Part shown: positions 28,396 through 38,865 of the stretch, piece after piece
Position numbering within the stretch: position 1 is the first letter of the stretch
Layout of the letters: every line of letters starts with the position of its first letter
Assembly: GCA_028820635.1 (NCBI GenBank)
Contig: JAPPIG010000054.1
Location: 1-64,000 of the forward strand
DNA length: 64,000 nucleotides
DNA from: Candidatus Poribacteria bacterium
GTDB taxonomy: Bacteria > Poribacteria > WGA-4E > WGA-3G
Direction: 5' to 3'
Program-made: the position numbers and the translations under genes
Notes under the pieces: model-generated
What the model was told of the DNA's origin: nothing
Database searches by the model: none
Seen by the model: the letters and a program-made list of their open reading frames with translations, nothing else

Positions 28396-28808
28396 TCAAA
28401 TTTGTTCCTGTCTTATACACGTTGACTGGCAGCAGTTGTCGAATTGCGTTCCCCTGTGCCTTGTGAATTGATTTTGTGAATGCGTATGGGTCGGTTTTAC
28501 CGTTTGGCAGTTTTTTGCTCTGTACATAAGCTCCCCTCCGTTCCAACCCAGTTGGTGTATCAACCGATTTTGCTGTGGCAAGCCAGCTTTCCCGCGTTCT
28601 TCGTGTGTCAACTCTGTAATCTCAATTCCACCTCTGCGGTTTGCTGCCTCATGGATACCTGCTAACGTCAACCCCGATACCGTTTTCCTGCTTTGTTCGA
28701 ATGAGTATATATAATCTTTCGCCAAAGCGACACCCCTTCTGTAATTTCAGCTATGATGGCCGCATCGTCTTTTGATTCAATCGTAGCGAATGCGTGTTAT
28801 TTGTCCAT
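28396..28808 (-). pseudogene. Small conserved protein, broken by a stop and a frameshift
   Basis: From an ATG at 28808 with AGGGAG upstream the frame reads MDK, stop, HAFATIESKDDAAIIAEITEG. It then shifts one base near 28728 into ALAKDYIYSFEQSRKTVSG, LTLAGIHEAANRRGGIEITE and onward to 28396. Joined this way it is a plausible protein of about 135 residues. I do not know its role. The shorter TTG-start frame (28396-28725) could be translated on its own, but the upstream continuation argues for decay. Confidence 0.5.
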
Positions 28809-29159
28809 CAGTTTCTCCCTGAATCTGGACACAAATACTGCGAATCTGGACGTAATTATCGCTACAATGAAAATAGCGATAAATTGGAAGTTGATAGTTT
28901 CATTTTTCGCCAATTGGGGTGCTGCAACTCCCCTATATTTGTTACTAAATTAGACGTTTTTAGTTGAAAAAAGTTGTAAATAAAAACACCTGTAAATCCA
29001 GTTACAGCCTATGTTTTTACACACTTAAAACACCAAAAGGTTCCCAGAAAAAGCAGAATATTATGTACGAATTTACGAACTGATGTTTGTCGTTGTTTTT
29101 GTCGGTGTTGGCGAGTTATGGGGTTTTAGATTTTTACTGGAAGGAAGGTGTAAATGCGG

Positions 29160-29809
29160 GGCTTAGAAACGATGCTGAGGTGTTTTTTCTGTTGGCTGCA
29201 TTTTCTGTTGCCCGGTATAGATGCACGTGCAATGCGCCGATGGTGGCATAGCAGGGAAAAAGGTGCAATGGCGCAGCCTCACAAACCTTTTTCAAGCGAC
29301 GTGCATGACGCATCTCAAGGATCTGAATCGGACGCTTTGTCTCCTATCAACGCTGCGGGTGCCGCAGAAACAAAACAGGCATCCAATGCTGGTTCAACAA
29401 GACCCACTTCATGACAAGACAGGACAAGATGCGCTCGAAATCAAAAACACTTATCGGTCCGCCGCGCTTTTCTATAATCGCTACCAACTTTGTGCCTTTG
29501 CCACGCTTCGTCTTTCCAACACAAATTCCCCTTCTTTTAAAGCAACGAACTTCGCATCAATGCTACACTCACTTATATTCAGGTGACGGCGTATCTCAAG
29601 TTTTTCTGTGATCGTTGTTAGCACTTTTCTATTGTGCCATCCAAAGGCCATTGCTGGAAACGACGATGACACGTTTGATAGGGTGGGTACGATTTCGGTA
29701 AATCCCGCCAAGGTGTTCCTGTCCGCACACTTAGAGCATTCCTCCTACACACTTCTCTATTATCACGCCAAGGTCTACCGCGCTTACCTGAAGGGAGTTT
29801 ATGGAACAT
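29160..29809 (-). pseudogene. IS5-family transposase, frameshifted
   Basis: Minus-strand frames join as GRPWRDNREVCRRNALSVRT-GTPWRDLPKSYPPYQTCHRRFQ (IS5 OrfA), then IDAKFVALKEGEF, GKGTKLVAIIEKRGGPISV, then VGLVEPALDACF, AALIGDKASDSDP. This is the canonical order of an IS5 two-frame transposase up to the second aspartate. There are at least three frame changes and a stop after SDP, and the C-terminal catalytic glutamate part is missing or scrambled. Confidence 0.75.
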
Positions 29810-29810
29810 A

Positions 29811-30531
29811 GGTTCAATGATTACTCATTCTTTATCATTCAGCTCCATCTAAAACATATCCAAACTATAAGATTTTCTCAAAAGTCTAACAGAGATGATT
29901 ACTTTTTATAAAAGTCTTATTTTCAATTAAATTACTGGTTTTCTTGTGCTATGTATCTAAATGTTGTAAAAGTGACAAATTGATCCTTTAATGTTTGATG
30001 GCGTTATATGGTTATTGCTCTGGCGGTATGTCGCTGAAATTCGTCTAAAATTGGTATTGTATAGTTATTTCCTATATATTATCGTGTTTATCTTTTTGTT
30101 ATTTATTTTTTATCCTTTTTTGGTGTCGCCTCAGCATGCGCGAAAACTGCTGAACCTTATTTATGGAATTATGTTACCGCATGAGCATGTTTGAGTTGTA
30201 ACTTTATCGGTCTGGGTAGCCGTGTGTGTAATACACAGAATTACCCATAATATCTAAAGCTGATAAGCTTGTTGGTTTGACACAACCTCAAGTATATCAA
30301 CCTTCACCAAATCCAACATTTCATGCCGGATGGTCCTTTGAACAGATATAAACAATAGGAGTTATTAGGGCACAAAGTGCACTAACCCCAGCTGCGAAGG
30401 CACTAATTGTTGAATCTGTCATATTGGTTTCCAGCATCGCTGTGCCACCCTAACTGGTCTGAAATGTGTATCAAAAGTCAAGAATAATTACAAATAATAA
30501 ACGCAAAAAAACCATTAAAAGAAACAATAAT
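29811..30531. other. Long stretch without a convincing gene
   Basis: A hydrophobic 67-codon frame (29991-30194) has no ribosome site and looks like AT-driven noise. Parts of 30240-30470 show coding-like bias on neither strand in one phase. I see nothing I can name here; the 3' end holds the promoter of the next gene. Confidence 0.4.
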
Positions 30532-30560
30532 TTGACTATTAGTTAATTATGTGATATACT
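30532..30560 (+). promoter_or_regulatory. Strong promoter with flanking AGTTAAT repeats
   Basis: TTGACT (30532-30537) and TATACT (30555-30560) are 17 nt apart. AGTTAAT occurs inside the spacer (30541-30547) and again just after the -10 (30564-30570), a likely pair of operator sites for autoregulation by the Xre protein. Confidence 0.7.
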
Positions 30561-30600
30561 AAAAGTTAATAACTTATCCTAAAGAATGAGAGAAGAAGAT

Positions 30601-30978
30601 ATGAACCAAAACTTTTGCAACCAGCTTAAAAAACGCAGAGAAGAACTTAACATGACCCAAACCGAATTAGCCCATGCGGCGAACCTCACACCAGCCGCCA
30701 TATCCCAGTTTGAGTCGGGAACACGCAAACCGAGTTATGACACGATGGAGACTTTATCCTATGCTTTGCGAGTAACTATAGATTATTTGTACGGGAAAAA
30801 AGAATATGACAGCGATGACCTATTAGTCGACCATCGTATTGCGGGCATGTTAGAAGGAATGCTAAACTTTAGTGAGAAAGACAAAGAGACGTTACTTGAA
30901 ATTTATGAATTGGTAAGGTTACGGGTAGAAGCTCCATCCAGAAACTCATCCAACCGCGCAAGTGCCAGTTTACGATAG
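30601..30978 (+). CDS. Xre/Cro-family regulator
   Basis: The second in-frame ATG (30601) is used; the first (30586) is possible. The 125-residue product has a textbook HTH: LKKRREELNMTQTELAHAAN-LTPAAISQFESGTRKPSYDTMETLSYALRVTIDYL. A short acidic and helical C-terminus follows, and the last part (EAPSRNSSNRASASLR) looks like read-out into flanking sequence and overlaps an opposite-strand remnant. It was probably the phage-repressor-like control gene of a lost element. Confidence 0.85.
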   Translation: MNQNFCNQLKKRREELNMTQTELAHAANLTPAAISQFESGTRKPSYDTMETLSYALRVTIDYLYGKKEYDSDDLLVDHRIAGMLEGMLNFSEKDKETLLEIYELVRLRVEAPSRNSSNRASASLR

Positions 30979-31222
30979 ATATGTCGGTGCACAGTCTCAG
31001 CCCGTGCAATAAACCAGACACAATCAACGACTTCTGCGGATGGTTCAGGGTCATTGAACCGAGTTAAGTTATCAACCATTTTCTCAAACAGGTCTTATTC
31101 CATCTCAATAACGTAAGGTGGCAGCTGACCTATTCTTGATCTAATTGCATTCCACTTGCCTGCAAGACTGATTTTAATATTGCACTTTTGTTTCCTTGTG
31201 ATGGTCAACCGAGTGAAAACGG
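30903..31222 (-). pseudogene. Small hypothetical gene with an in-frame stop
   Basis: The minus-strand frame from TTG near 31222 reads KWNAIRSRIGQLPPYVIEME, stop, then DLFEKMVDNLTRFNDPEPSA, VDCVWFIARAETVHRHIYRK, LALARLDEFLDGAS to 30903. The continuous helical coding bias on both sides of the TAA suggests one gene with a nonsense codon. It overlaps the end of xre on the opposite strand. I do not recognise the family. Confidence 0.4.
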
Positions 31223-31540
31223 AAGGATTATCTCACAAAAAGGAACTTTATACCGATTGAACAACCGTTAGGAGCAGAACATCGTGTTTTAAGCACAGAA
31301 GAGTGTATTTGTTCAACCAGAACGGGCTATATTGACCCAAATGAAGCTAACGACAAGGTTGTTAATATTCCTGCATGTTTTAAAGAGGACATGCTGAGGT
31401 ATCTGCGAAATACACACGGAATCACTACAGAGACTAAATATAATAACATCCATGTATATATCAGAACTAAAGATATACACGAGTTCGCTTATAGAGAATT
31501 TTATATAGCTTTATTTATTAAAATAAAGCAGAAAAGATGA
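31217..31540 (+). pseudogene. C-terminal fragment, possibly of an FRG-domain protein
   Basis: An open frame of 107 codons without any usable start contains FIPIEQPLGAEHRVLSTEE, VVNIPACFKEDMLRYLRNTHGI and YNNIHVYIRTKDIHEFAYRE. The I-P-x2-x-K-x2-x-L-x-x-L-x2-x-GI pattern resembles the end of FRG-domain proteins, but this is a guess. A truncated gene end left by a deletion is the likeliest explanation. Confidence 0.4.
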
Positions 31541-31720
31541 AGGATCAACAAGAAAACATGAACGGAAGTGACTATCAGATAATTGTTGTCTACCAACATC
31601 ATTTTTTATTGCCAAAGTACGGATTAACCGTAAGGCATTTCAGCAAATAATTCCGCAGAGTAGCCAGTACCTGTCAATAACACTCATATCCAAATCTCAT
31701 TAATCATTAGGAAATACAAA

Positions 31721-32690
31721 ATGCACAAAGCACAAACAATAGTCGGTGGTATGGCTATGATGACAGCAATCTTTTGTTTCGTTTTCATCGCAGCTGCTCA
31801 GTCTACACCCGAGGAAAAGTCGACGGAAGTTACACAAACGAAAAAAGAGGAAAAGCAATATACCTACAACTACTGGTTGGTTTGACTCCATCAAGAGGAA
31901 ACTTACTTTTTTTAAAGACAAAATAGCCTCATATATTCCTTCCGATGAAAATAGCAAAAACGAACGGGCATTTGACTTTTCAACCAATGGGGACGATATA
32001 ATACAAAACTTCAATTTCTTAGCCAGAGTCCCATTCAAGATTAAGTCATACGAAGTTTCGCTTAGTGGAAAATACTACCAAACTTTCCAGAAAAAAGGCC
32101 CTACATCAGAAATGCAGCATCCATCAGAATGGGAACCTCTCGAAAAATGGCTTCCTCTTTCTAAATCATACGCATTTGGACTTGAGGGAGGCAGCCCCAA
32201 TAAATTTCTTAAATATTTTACCTTTGGCACACAAATAGAATATGAACGGGATACTTCTATCGTAATTGATCCACACGTTCATGTAGATATTTTCACGCAG
32301 TTTCCCCCGTACTCCAAATGGAAGTTTCTAAAATGTGGTGTGGGTATCTGGGGAGCGGGACAGCAACTGTCTACAAACTCTGCACAGTTCCGCTCTGGAT
32401 GGCACTTCCATATTGACATCAGATCGGGAGAATGTAACTTATGGCATTTTAACATGAAGTATTTCAACATGATGATAGAAAGTATACCTCGCTGGAATTT
32501 CGGAGAATTTCGTGTGATCGGATCACCAGAAATGGTAATAAAATTTAAAGATTTTGGTGATAAATTCGCTTTCGTTATTCATGGCGAAATTGAATACTAT
32601 CACAATAAAACAGGGCTTACGTTTGAACCGATAGTCGACATTAACCCATGGAAAATGCGTTGGACACAACTCATTCGCGTGTCATATTAA
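31721..32690 (+). pseudogene. Exported beta-rich protein, frameshifted near the N-terminus
   Basis: An ATG at 31721 (AGGA upstream) opens a signal peptide (IVGGMAMMTAIFCFVFIAAA) and a charged linker, then hits TGA. Shifting phase near 31858 gives one long frame from WFDSIKRKLTFF to 32690, with many alternating aromatic strands (IRSGECNLWHFNMKYF, FAFVIHGEIEYY), as in outer-membrane beta-barrels. One indel separates signal and body. No family is recognised. It could be a sequencing error. Confidence 0.55.
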
Positions 32691-33151
32691 CCAATCCTAT
32701 TTTTGACAGCATAAAATACTCTCTATAATTACAGAATGACGTTCTTATATTTTAACGGATATTCCATAATTCTTTTTGAATAGCTTTCGCGCGACCATTT
32801 CGGCTTGAGTATTCCGTATCAGCATCGCGAGGTTACGCATAGCTACGAACCTGATTTATTGTTAGGCACAAGAATGGGATCAACGGACTTTTAGAGACAA
32901 TGGGATTTTAGCGACAGCACGAGTCTTTGGAGAGTGAAGCTGCAAGAAGGTAATACCAATTCTATGAATTGTCTTCTCTTTTGACAAGAAATGTAAGAGG
33001 TGCCAAATGCCAAAGAAGCGCATTTGGCGTTGATTTAGCAATGAATTGCGCGACTACGAAAGGTCTATTTCTTTAAGAGTAGTTGTTTTTTAGAAATGGT
33101 ATTATTTGGCATTGTTACACCTCTTAACATTTCACCATATTATCTGTTCTG
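32691..33151. other. Intergenic stretch with a hairpin
   Basis: No gene is visible. A perfect 9-bp stem (33002-33010 with 33020-33028, GCCAAATGC) lies 120 bp beyond the rmuC stop and may end rmuC transcription, although it lacks a T-run. Confidence 0.4.
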
Positions 33152-34693
33152 TTATTCAGGAATGCTTGGTTCTGATTGTTCTCCATCGGTTGGGCTTTGT
33201 ATTTGTGAGGTTTCGTCAGATGAATGTTGTTCAACGGTGCTCAATGCTTTATCCATCCGCTGTCTCTCTCTATCCACGCGGTCAACAGTGTTAGTGGCAC
33301 GATTTAGGTGTGTCTTTAGTAGCCTTATCGCTTCGTCAAAATCGCGAAATCCGTTTTGGACGGTTGCAAGAATATCCCAGAGTTCAGTTGAATGTTTTTG
33401 AATAGCTAAAGTTTGGAATCCAACGCGAATACTGAGCAAAATAGAAGCAAGCGTTGTAGGACCTGCAACAACAACACGATATTCTCTCAGAAGTTGTTCA
33501 ACTTGTCCGGGTTGGCGGACTACTTCAGCATAAAGCCCTTCTGTTGGAAGAAACATAATGGCAAATTCAGTGGTATGTGGAGGAGCGATATACTTTTCTT
33601 GTATTGACCTTGCGTTGTCTATCACGGTATTCGTAAGTCGTCTTATTGCTGCTTGCTCAGTATTTTTATCAAGTGTGTTTGTTGCCTCGGCAAGTTCTTG
33701 GTAAGCAGATATTGGGAATTTTGAATCGATTGGTAACCAAACAGGAGAATCAGGCACATCACTGTTCCCCGGTAATCTAATCGCAAAATCAACTCTCTGC
33801 TCACCATCGCTAATTTTGACCTGTGTATCGTATTGATCGGGGGTAAGTATTTCGTCAAGTATCGTTCCAAGCATCACCTCGCCCCATGTACCTCTTGCCC
33901 GGACATCGGTTAGCACGCGCTGTAAATTACCTACATTCTCAGCAAGGTTTTGCATCTTTCCCAGTCCTTTGTGAACAGATTCAAGACGCTCACTAACATG
34001 ATTAAATGCTTCCTGTAGTCGTTCTGTCAACGTTGTTTGAAGTTTCTGATTGACAGTCGTATTTATCTGCTCCAACTTTTGTTCATTGCTCGTCTGTAAG
34101 TCTTTCAATTTCTGATCCACTGTTTTTCTAACGTTCTCAATCCCTTTTTCATTTGCTTGTGTAAGGGTGTTAATGGCTTCTGTTTCTCGTTTGAGTTGGT
34201 TTTGTAATCCCTCCTCAAGTTGACCGATAGTTGTCACAAGCGTTTGAGAAGTATTTTGAAGTTCATTAGTGACAGCCTTACTGATATCCGCCAACTTTTG
34301 TTCGTTGCTCGTTTGTAGCGTTGTGAACCGTTCATTAAGTGCTTTCTGAACTGAATCCATACGAGTTTCGTTAGATTGTGTTAAGTTCTGAGTAGACTTT
34401 GTTACATTTTCTAACGCTTGTGTCTGATTGTTACCGAGCGTCTCCAAAATATTGACAAGCGTTGTTGTTGTGCTTTCAATTTGTTGTGTCAGTGTATTTG
34501 AGATAGTTGTTTGATTGGACTTTATCTCATTTTTTATTTCTGTTTCGGATTGTGTGATTTTCTCTTGAAGTGCCCCCAATTCAGTTTTTGCATTTTCTAC
34601 TTGCCGCAGACGTTTTTGGACATTGAATAATAATAGAAGTGTTGGTATGAGTGTTATAAGAATCAAAACCGAGAGAATAATAGAAAGTGTCAT
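33152..34693 (-). CDS. rmuC: DNA recombination protein RmuC
   Basis: The 513-residue protein has the RmuC layout: an N-terminal membrane segment (ILSVLILITLIPTLLLLF), a long coiled coil to about residue 245, and the conserved RmuC core with RARGTWGEVMLGTILDEIL, QYDTQVK, VDFAIRLPG, WLPIDSKFP and EFAIMFLPTEGLYAEV. RmuC limits aberrant recombination at inverted repeats and belongs to the PD-(D/E)XK-like fold. A chromosomal housekeeping gene is possible, but here it directly borders the TIR operon and is transcribed in the same direction after a 260-bp gap. Confidence 0.92.
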   Translation of the reverse strand: MTLSIILSVLILITLIPTLLLLFNVQKRLRQVENAKTELGALQEKITQSETEIKNEIKSNQTTISNTLTQQIESTTTTLVNILETLGNNQTQALENVTKSTQNLTQSNETRMDSVQKALNERFTTLQTSNEQKLADISKAVTNELQNTSQTLVTTIGQLEEGLQNQLKRETEAINTLTQANEKGIENVRKTVDQKLKDLQTSNEQKLEQINTTVNQKLQTTLTERLQEAFNHVSERLESVHKGLGKMQNLAENVGNLQRVLTDVRARGTWGEVMLGTILDEILTPDQYDTQVKISDGEQRVDFAIRLPGNSDVPDSPVWLPIDSKFPISAYQELAEATNTLDKNTEQAAIRRLTNTVIDNARSIQEKYIAPPHTTEFAIMFLPTEGLYAEVVRQPGQVEQLLREYRVVVAGPTTLASILLSIRVGFQTLAIQKHSTELWDILATVQNGFRDFDEAIRLLKTHLNRATNTVDRVDRERQRMDKALSTVEQHSSDETSQIQSPTDGEQSEPSIPE

Positions 34694-34822
34694 CTATTGG
34701 CAGGCTCCTTATTGTTTGTGTTATCCTTCCTGATCACGCAGATAGTGAGAAGATGCTCCAGACTAAAATCTGGGATCGTCCGAATCAGATAAATATAATA
34801 TAGAGAATGAAAACTTCAGTTA

Positions 34823-34916
34823 TTAGATGCCGACATGAACGATGTGCTTGATTGCGGTGACGAGGTCGAGCGGATCAGAAAACCAGCCGTTGGGTTATTG
34901 ACAATCCGGTGTCCTT
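34823..34916 (-). pseudogene. Remnant of a type ISP restriction gene 3' end
   Basis: Minus-strand reading across one frame slip gives KDTG, then NNPNGWF, then DPLDLVTAIKHIVHVGI. This matches KDSGIVNDPNGWFADPRDLVAAIKRIVYVSV near the end of the type ISP gene at 42584. It lies between the Schlafen gene and rmuC. Confidence 0.7.
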
Positions 34917-34954
34917 AGCGGTTGTTATCTTGTAAATATCCTTTTGTAACGTAC

Positions 34955-36175
34955 TTACAAGACACCGCTTTCTTGGAGAGATTTTGCTGCAAAGATTGTC
35001 AGACATAATTCTTCGTTATGGAGTTCATAGATAGGTGTTTTTCCACTCAATTGTTCGCTTTCGTTCAGGATGATACCGACACCTTCCCCACGTCGTTCTA
35101 AAAAATGTCTCCGCTTCACCTGTTCCCCTACATCATCATCTAAAGTAATTTCCGAAAGCAAACGTGCTAAGAGTTCATTACGAGTGGCTTGGCTATAACG
35201 CAATTTATCGATCGTTACAGTATTTGCTAATACTCCTGGGGAATATAACTCAAGCCGGTCAGCGAAGATGAACAAGCGAATTTTTGATCCGCTTTTTGAA
35301 TAATCCCTATGCACAACGGCATTAACGATTGCCTCAAATACGGCACGCATGCTGTATTGGGGTTGGTCTATCCTACCAATTTCCTTAAGTGCTGATTTCA
35401 CGTTATGTTTTTGAACAAATTTGAAGGCATCTATAATCTGTTGGTCAAGCGGCCCCCTAAAATCTTTTGCATCTATCTGGTAGTTAGCATCTTTTTCTTT
35501 ACCGCTATAATAAACAGCTTGAATAAAGCTGTTATAGAGGAATTCATCGGGCGTGTCATGACACATCAAAACACCAGCAACAGAAGCGCGGATATCCCGA
35601 CCCTCTTCAACGAGTAAGCTTCTTTTCAAGAGTAGGTCTTCTATCATATCTTCAGTGGTGTCTTGTGTGATAAATCGGCGGTAGTGCGATTCCCTCAATG
35701 TTTCCTTATGTGTGTTTGGGACTAACTGTTCATCAAATGTAATAATTCTGGCTTGAGAACGGCTTTGTAATAATCTCGCCAACTGGTCGGTCGGCATTTC
35801 TCTCTTACTACTTCCCTGTCGAATGAAATATCCATTAGGGGATTTGTGAACAAAAAGACTCCTCGGCACCTCTATTTTTAGTATGCTTTTATCATCAATC
35901 CGCAATTTTTCTGTGAAAATAGGAACTGCGGGTTCAATGCTGTCTTCGCATATTTCAACAACCATTCTTTCTGCCCTATCCAGTTCCTGCAGTTCAAGTC
36001 CGACAATTTCCTTATAGTCATCAACGCCGATAAGAATAACACCGCCTTGGGAGTTTGCAAAAGCTGCAATTTCATCAGCAAGACTGTTTTTATGAGGCAT
36101 CTCTCTTTTGAATTCAATCAATGAGTCTTCACCAAGTATGATTTTCTCTATAAGTTCAGTTAAACTATGAAACAT
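34955..36175 (-). CDS. Schlafen/AlbA_2-domain protein with C-terminal GHKL-like domain
   Basis: The 406-residue protein has an N-terminal AlbA_2 (Schlafen-type) fold: LIEFKREM at 19-26, LADEIAAFANSQGGVILIGVDD at 32-53. A middle winged-helix-like part and a C-terminal HATPase_c_4 region (VFEAIVNAVVHRDYSKSGSK, LFIFADRLELYSPG) follow. Relatives are annotated as putative DNA-binding or ATP-dependent regulators; Schlafen-box proteins also act as tRNA/RNA nucleases in immunity. It starts 2 nt after the stop of the PHP-SMC gene and shares its mRNA, so it is probably an effector or regulator of the same system. Confidence 0.8.
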   Translation of the reverse strand: MFHSLTELIEKIILGEDSLIEFKREMPHKNSLADEIAAFANSQGGVILIGVDDYKEIVGLELQELDRAERMVVEICEDSIEPAVPIFTEKLRIDDKSILKIEVPRSLFVHKSPNGYFIRQGSSKREMPTDQLARLLQSRSQARIITFDEQLVPNTHKETLRESHYRRFITQDTTEDMIEDLLLKRSLLVEEGRDIRASVAGVLMCHDTPDEFLYNSFIQAVYYSGKEKDANYQIDAKDFRGPLDQQIIDAFKFVQKHNVKSALKEIGRIDQPQYSMRAVFEAIVNAVVHRDYSKSGSKIRLFIFADRLELYSPGVLANTVTIDKLRYSQATRNELLARLLSEITLDDDVGEQVKRRHFLERRGEGVGIILNESEQLSGKTPIYELHNEELCLTIFAAKSLQESGVL

Positions 36176-36177
36176 GA

Positions 36178-38814
36178 CTAATCTCCAAGATGAATACGTT
36201 TATAACGTTGTTCAAATGCTTTTTCTCCGCCTTCAATAATATTACATATCGCGTCTCGGACCTTTTTTTCCTGTATATTGGCAGCATGTCGTATCCGGGT
36301 TTCAGTGCACACAATATGAAGTGGAAAAACCATTTCTGCATCTCCGTTGATTACAATATTAGCATTGTGGGTCACAACTATAACCTGACGCTTGCTTTTG
36401 GTATCTCGCAACTGTTTGACGATTAAGTCATAAATTAACTCGTTATCCAAATCGTCTTCAGGTTGATCCAAGAGGAGTGGTTCATCTCCATAAGATAGAA
36501 TGAACGCAAGCAGTGCTGCCGTTTTTTGTCCGGGTGATCCTTGCTGTATCCGATGACGATCAGCACCATACGTGACTTCCAAATTATCGCCTGGGAACCA
36601 TGTGAGAAAAACACTTATAGATTCTTGTGGCAACCCTTTAAGGTGTGTGGCGAATCGGTAATCTTTAGCAGCTGTGTTTCCATTGCGGATATCCTTAATT
36701 GCATCTTTGAGTTTTTCAAAATCTTTGTCACCGTCTGGCTGATAGATGTCTCTTAATTGTTCAATATCCTTGTCAAAACGATCCGGACATTGTAGCATAC
36801 TCCGAATCTCATTCTCTATATCACTCCATTCTTCACCGAAGGGCAGGACTTTAATACTAACGAATTGATTGTCATGTAAAACAGAGGTCAAGAATTCCTG
36901 ACGTTTTTCTGTGAGTATCTCCCTATTCTCTCTAATTTTATCAAAGACCTCTTGTTTTTCAGTTTCTAAGGTTTGCTTTTGGACTTGATACTCACCTATT
37001 AGATCTAATTCTCTTTTTATGTTTTTCTGCTGGGTTAATAGCAAATGGTATTTGTCTGGGTTTATATTTTCCTGTTCAAATTCAGAACGTGATTTTTCGT
37101 ACCGCTCTATATCTGACTTAAATTCTTGCATCCAAGGTGCTGCATCTTTTTCAGTTTGCCATTCATTGATAATTGATTCTGCTGTTTTCCCTAATTTCTT
37201 CAACTCGTTGTGAATAGTTGACCATTTATCATTTGTCCTTTTTATATCTAACAAGACATCGTTATTATCGCTAAAAAGTTCCTGATTAAATTCTGCTGGC
37301 GTAATCTTTTCTCGTATTTCTAAAAGTTGTCGTTGTGCTTCTTTCCATTTATCTTCTAAGATATCAATTTCGTTTAACTGTTGCTGGCGTAGACGATATT
37401 TTTGCATCACTTCTTTATGACCTGATTTTTCGATGTACTCGATCTGTCTCGCCAAATCGTTCAATTCTCCGCGCAGCCTACTTTCCTCAGCGATTTTATC
37501 ATTCAATTCCCGTTGTTTACTCTCAATTTGCTTGTATCGGTTAACCAAATCATTGTTCTCTGTCTTAAGTCTCACGGCATCAACTACAGGTACTTCATCA
37601 ATAATCTCAATCAGTGCACTTGGCTTCTTAGCTAATTCATAAATCTGCTTTTGACTATAAATGCGGACCGGAAAAAGTGACTTAATCTCTCCTTCACAAG
37701 CACTCCAATTACCATCGTATTTTTCCTCTTCCAAAGACGGATAATCTGGATTAGAGGACCAGTTCAAACGATAGCGAACTTCACCTTTGCGATAGATTAA
37801 CGATATTTTACTGTCTTCAATCAGTAGGTTAGCACCCCCTACACCGAAGTATTGACGACTCTCCTTTACGAGTTCAACTGGAATCTCATTATCACGCCGA
37901 AGAACCAAGCGCATGAACTCCAATAGTGTCGACTTGCCGGTGCCTCGTCCGCCAATAATTGCATTAAGAAATGGACTGAATCGGCAAGTCAGCGGCTTAG
38001 AACGTCCAATGTGTTTTGCCATGCAAATGTCCAGTTCTTCCACAAAGTATTTCACACGCCGGTTTGGATCGGAGTGTATGTCTCGATTTACTGAAGCAAT
38101 ACCGTCTATCAGGGCAAGTTTCAATCCAACTATAGATGGATTAGCCATTTTGATCCAGGTAAACGTTCCAAAATTTTCCCGACTAAAATCGTGGGTGTCT
38201 GAACCTGTTATTTCTGTCCACTTGAACTTTTCATCCGCATAAAATTGAGATATTTGAGAATCGCTTTTACCTAACTCCATAGCGTATATATTTTCATTTC
38301 TCAATATTTGTTGTCGTGTTGTTCCTTTAAGTTTGAACAAACCTGTATCTTCTTTCTCTACATGCGCGGGAATAGGGATACCGCCTCGTTCTGCAATTTC
38401 ATCAACGACTTCAGTAACACTTTTAGTTGTTACACCATCACTACCTCCTTTAGTCCCTTGATAATCAATTGCACCGATTAACTCATCAATATGACTCTTA
38501 CCTTTATCGCACCCAAAGATCGCTAATATATGGACATTGCCGTTTGCTGAGATTTCTACGCCTGGAAATAGATATATAGGTCTGAACCATTGCGGTTTGT
38601 TTTCCTGCAACTTCTTATATGTTTGCTTCAAGCAATCGACCCACCCACCGATATTATGGTCGGTAATTGCAACACAATCAATTTCTTTTTCCATGAATGC
38701 TTTTAACCAATCTTCAGGCTCTAATTCTTTATCATTGAAGTCTACTGATGCAGGTGTGTGGGTATGAAAATCAAATTTCCACCACCGTGCTCCCGGAAAT
38801 TGTAACTCATTCAT
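36178..38814 (-). CDS. PHP phosphoesterase fused to an SMC/ABC-type ATPase (TrlF-like)
   Basis: The PHP domain shows FHTHT (H17, H19), TDHN (D52, H53), GVEIS (E87), H151 and GSDTHD (204-209), a full metal-ligand set, so phosphodiesterase or nuclease activity is plausible. An ABC/SMC ATPase then begins with GGRGTGKST (288-296), continues with about 350 residues of coiled coil, and closes with a signature-like SPGQKTAALLAF and Walker B LLLDQPEDD (780-788). To my memory this architecture is annotated as the TrlF family. A strong AGGAGG site is present. It lies 51 nt downstream of the second TIR gene in a five-gene operon. Confidence 0.85.
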   Translation of the reverse strand: MNELQFPGARWWKFDFHTHTPASVDFNDKELEPEDWLKAFMEKEIDCVAITDHNIGGWVDCLKQTYKKLQENKPQWFRPIYLFPGVEISANGNVHILAIFGCDKGKSHIDELIGAIDYQGTKGGSDGVTTKSVTEVVDEIAERGGIPIPAHVEKEDTGLFKLKGTTRQQILRNENIYAMELGKSDSQISQFYADEKFKWTEITGSDTHDFSRENFGTFTWIKMANPSIVGLKLALIDGIASVNRDIHSDPNRRVKYFVEELDICMAKHIGRSKPLTCRFSPFLNAIIGGRGTGKSTLLEFMRLVLRRDNEIPVELVKESRQYFGVGGANLLIEDSKISLIYRKGEVRYRLNWSSNPDYPSLEEEKYDGNWSACEGEIKSLFPVRIYSQKQIYELAKKPSALIEIIDEVPVVDAVRLKTENNDLVNRYKQIESKQRELNDKIAEESRLRGELNDLARQIEYIEKSGHKEVMQKYRLRQQQLNEIDILEDKWKEAQRQLLEIREKITPAEFNQELFSDNNDVLLDIKRTNDKWSTIHNELKKLGKTAESIINEWQTEKDAAPWMQEFKSDIERYEKSRSEFEQENINPDKYHLLLTQQKNIKRELDLIGEYQVQKQTLETEKQEVFDKIRENREILTEKRQEFLTSVLHDNQFVSIKVLPFGEEWSDIENEIRSMLQCPDRFDKDIEQLRDIYQPDGDKDFEKLKDAIKDIRNGNTAAKDYRFATHLKGLPQESISVFLTWFPGDNLEVTYGADRHRIQQGSPGQKTAALLAFILSYGDEPLLLDQPEDDLDNELIYDLIVKQLRDTKSKRQVIVVTHNANIVINGDAEMVFPLHIVCTETRIRHAANIQEKKVRDAICNIIEGGEKAFEQRYKRIHLGD

Positions 38815-38865
38815 AACAGATACCTCCTAATTCTGTGAATTGGTGTTTCCCGAATCTTTTATACC

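Noticed and set aside
29154..29586. Positive-strand frames of 86 and 121 codons
   Set aside because: The opposite strand encodes recognisable IS5 transposase blocks across the same bases.
29991..30194. Hydrophobic 67-codon frame, possible membrane peptide
   Set aside because: No ribosome site, extreme AT content and no neighbour relationship; Phe/Leu/Ile richness follows from T-rich DNA.
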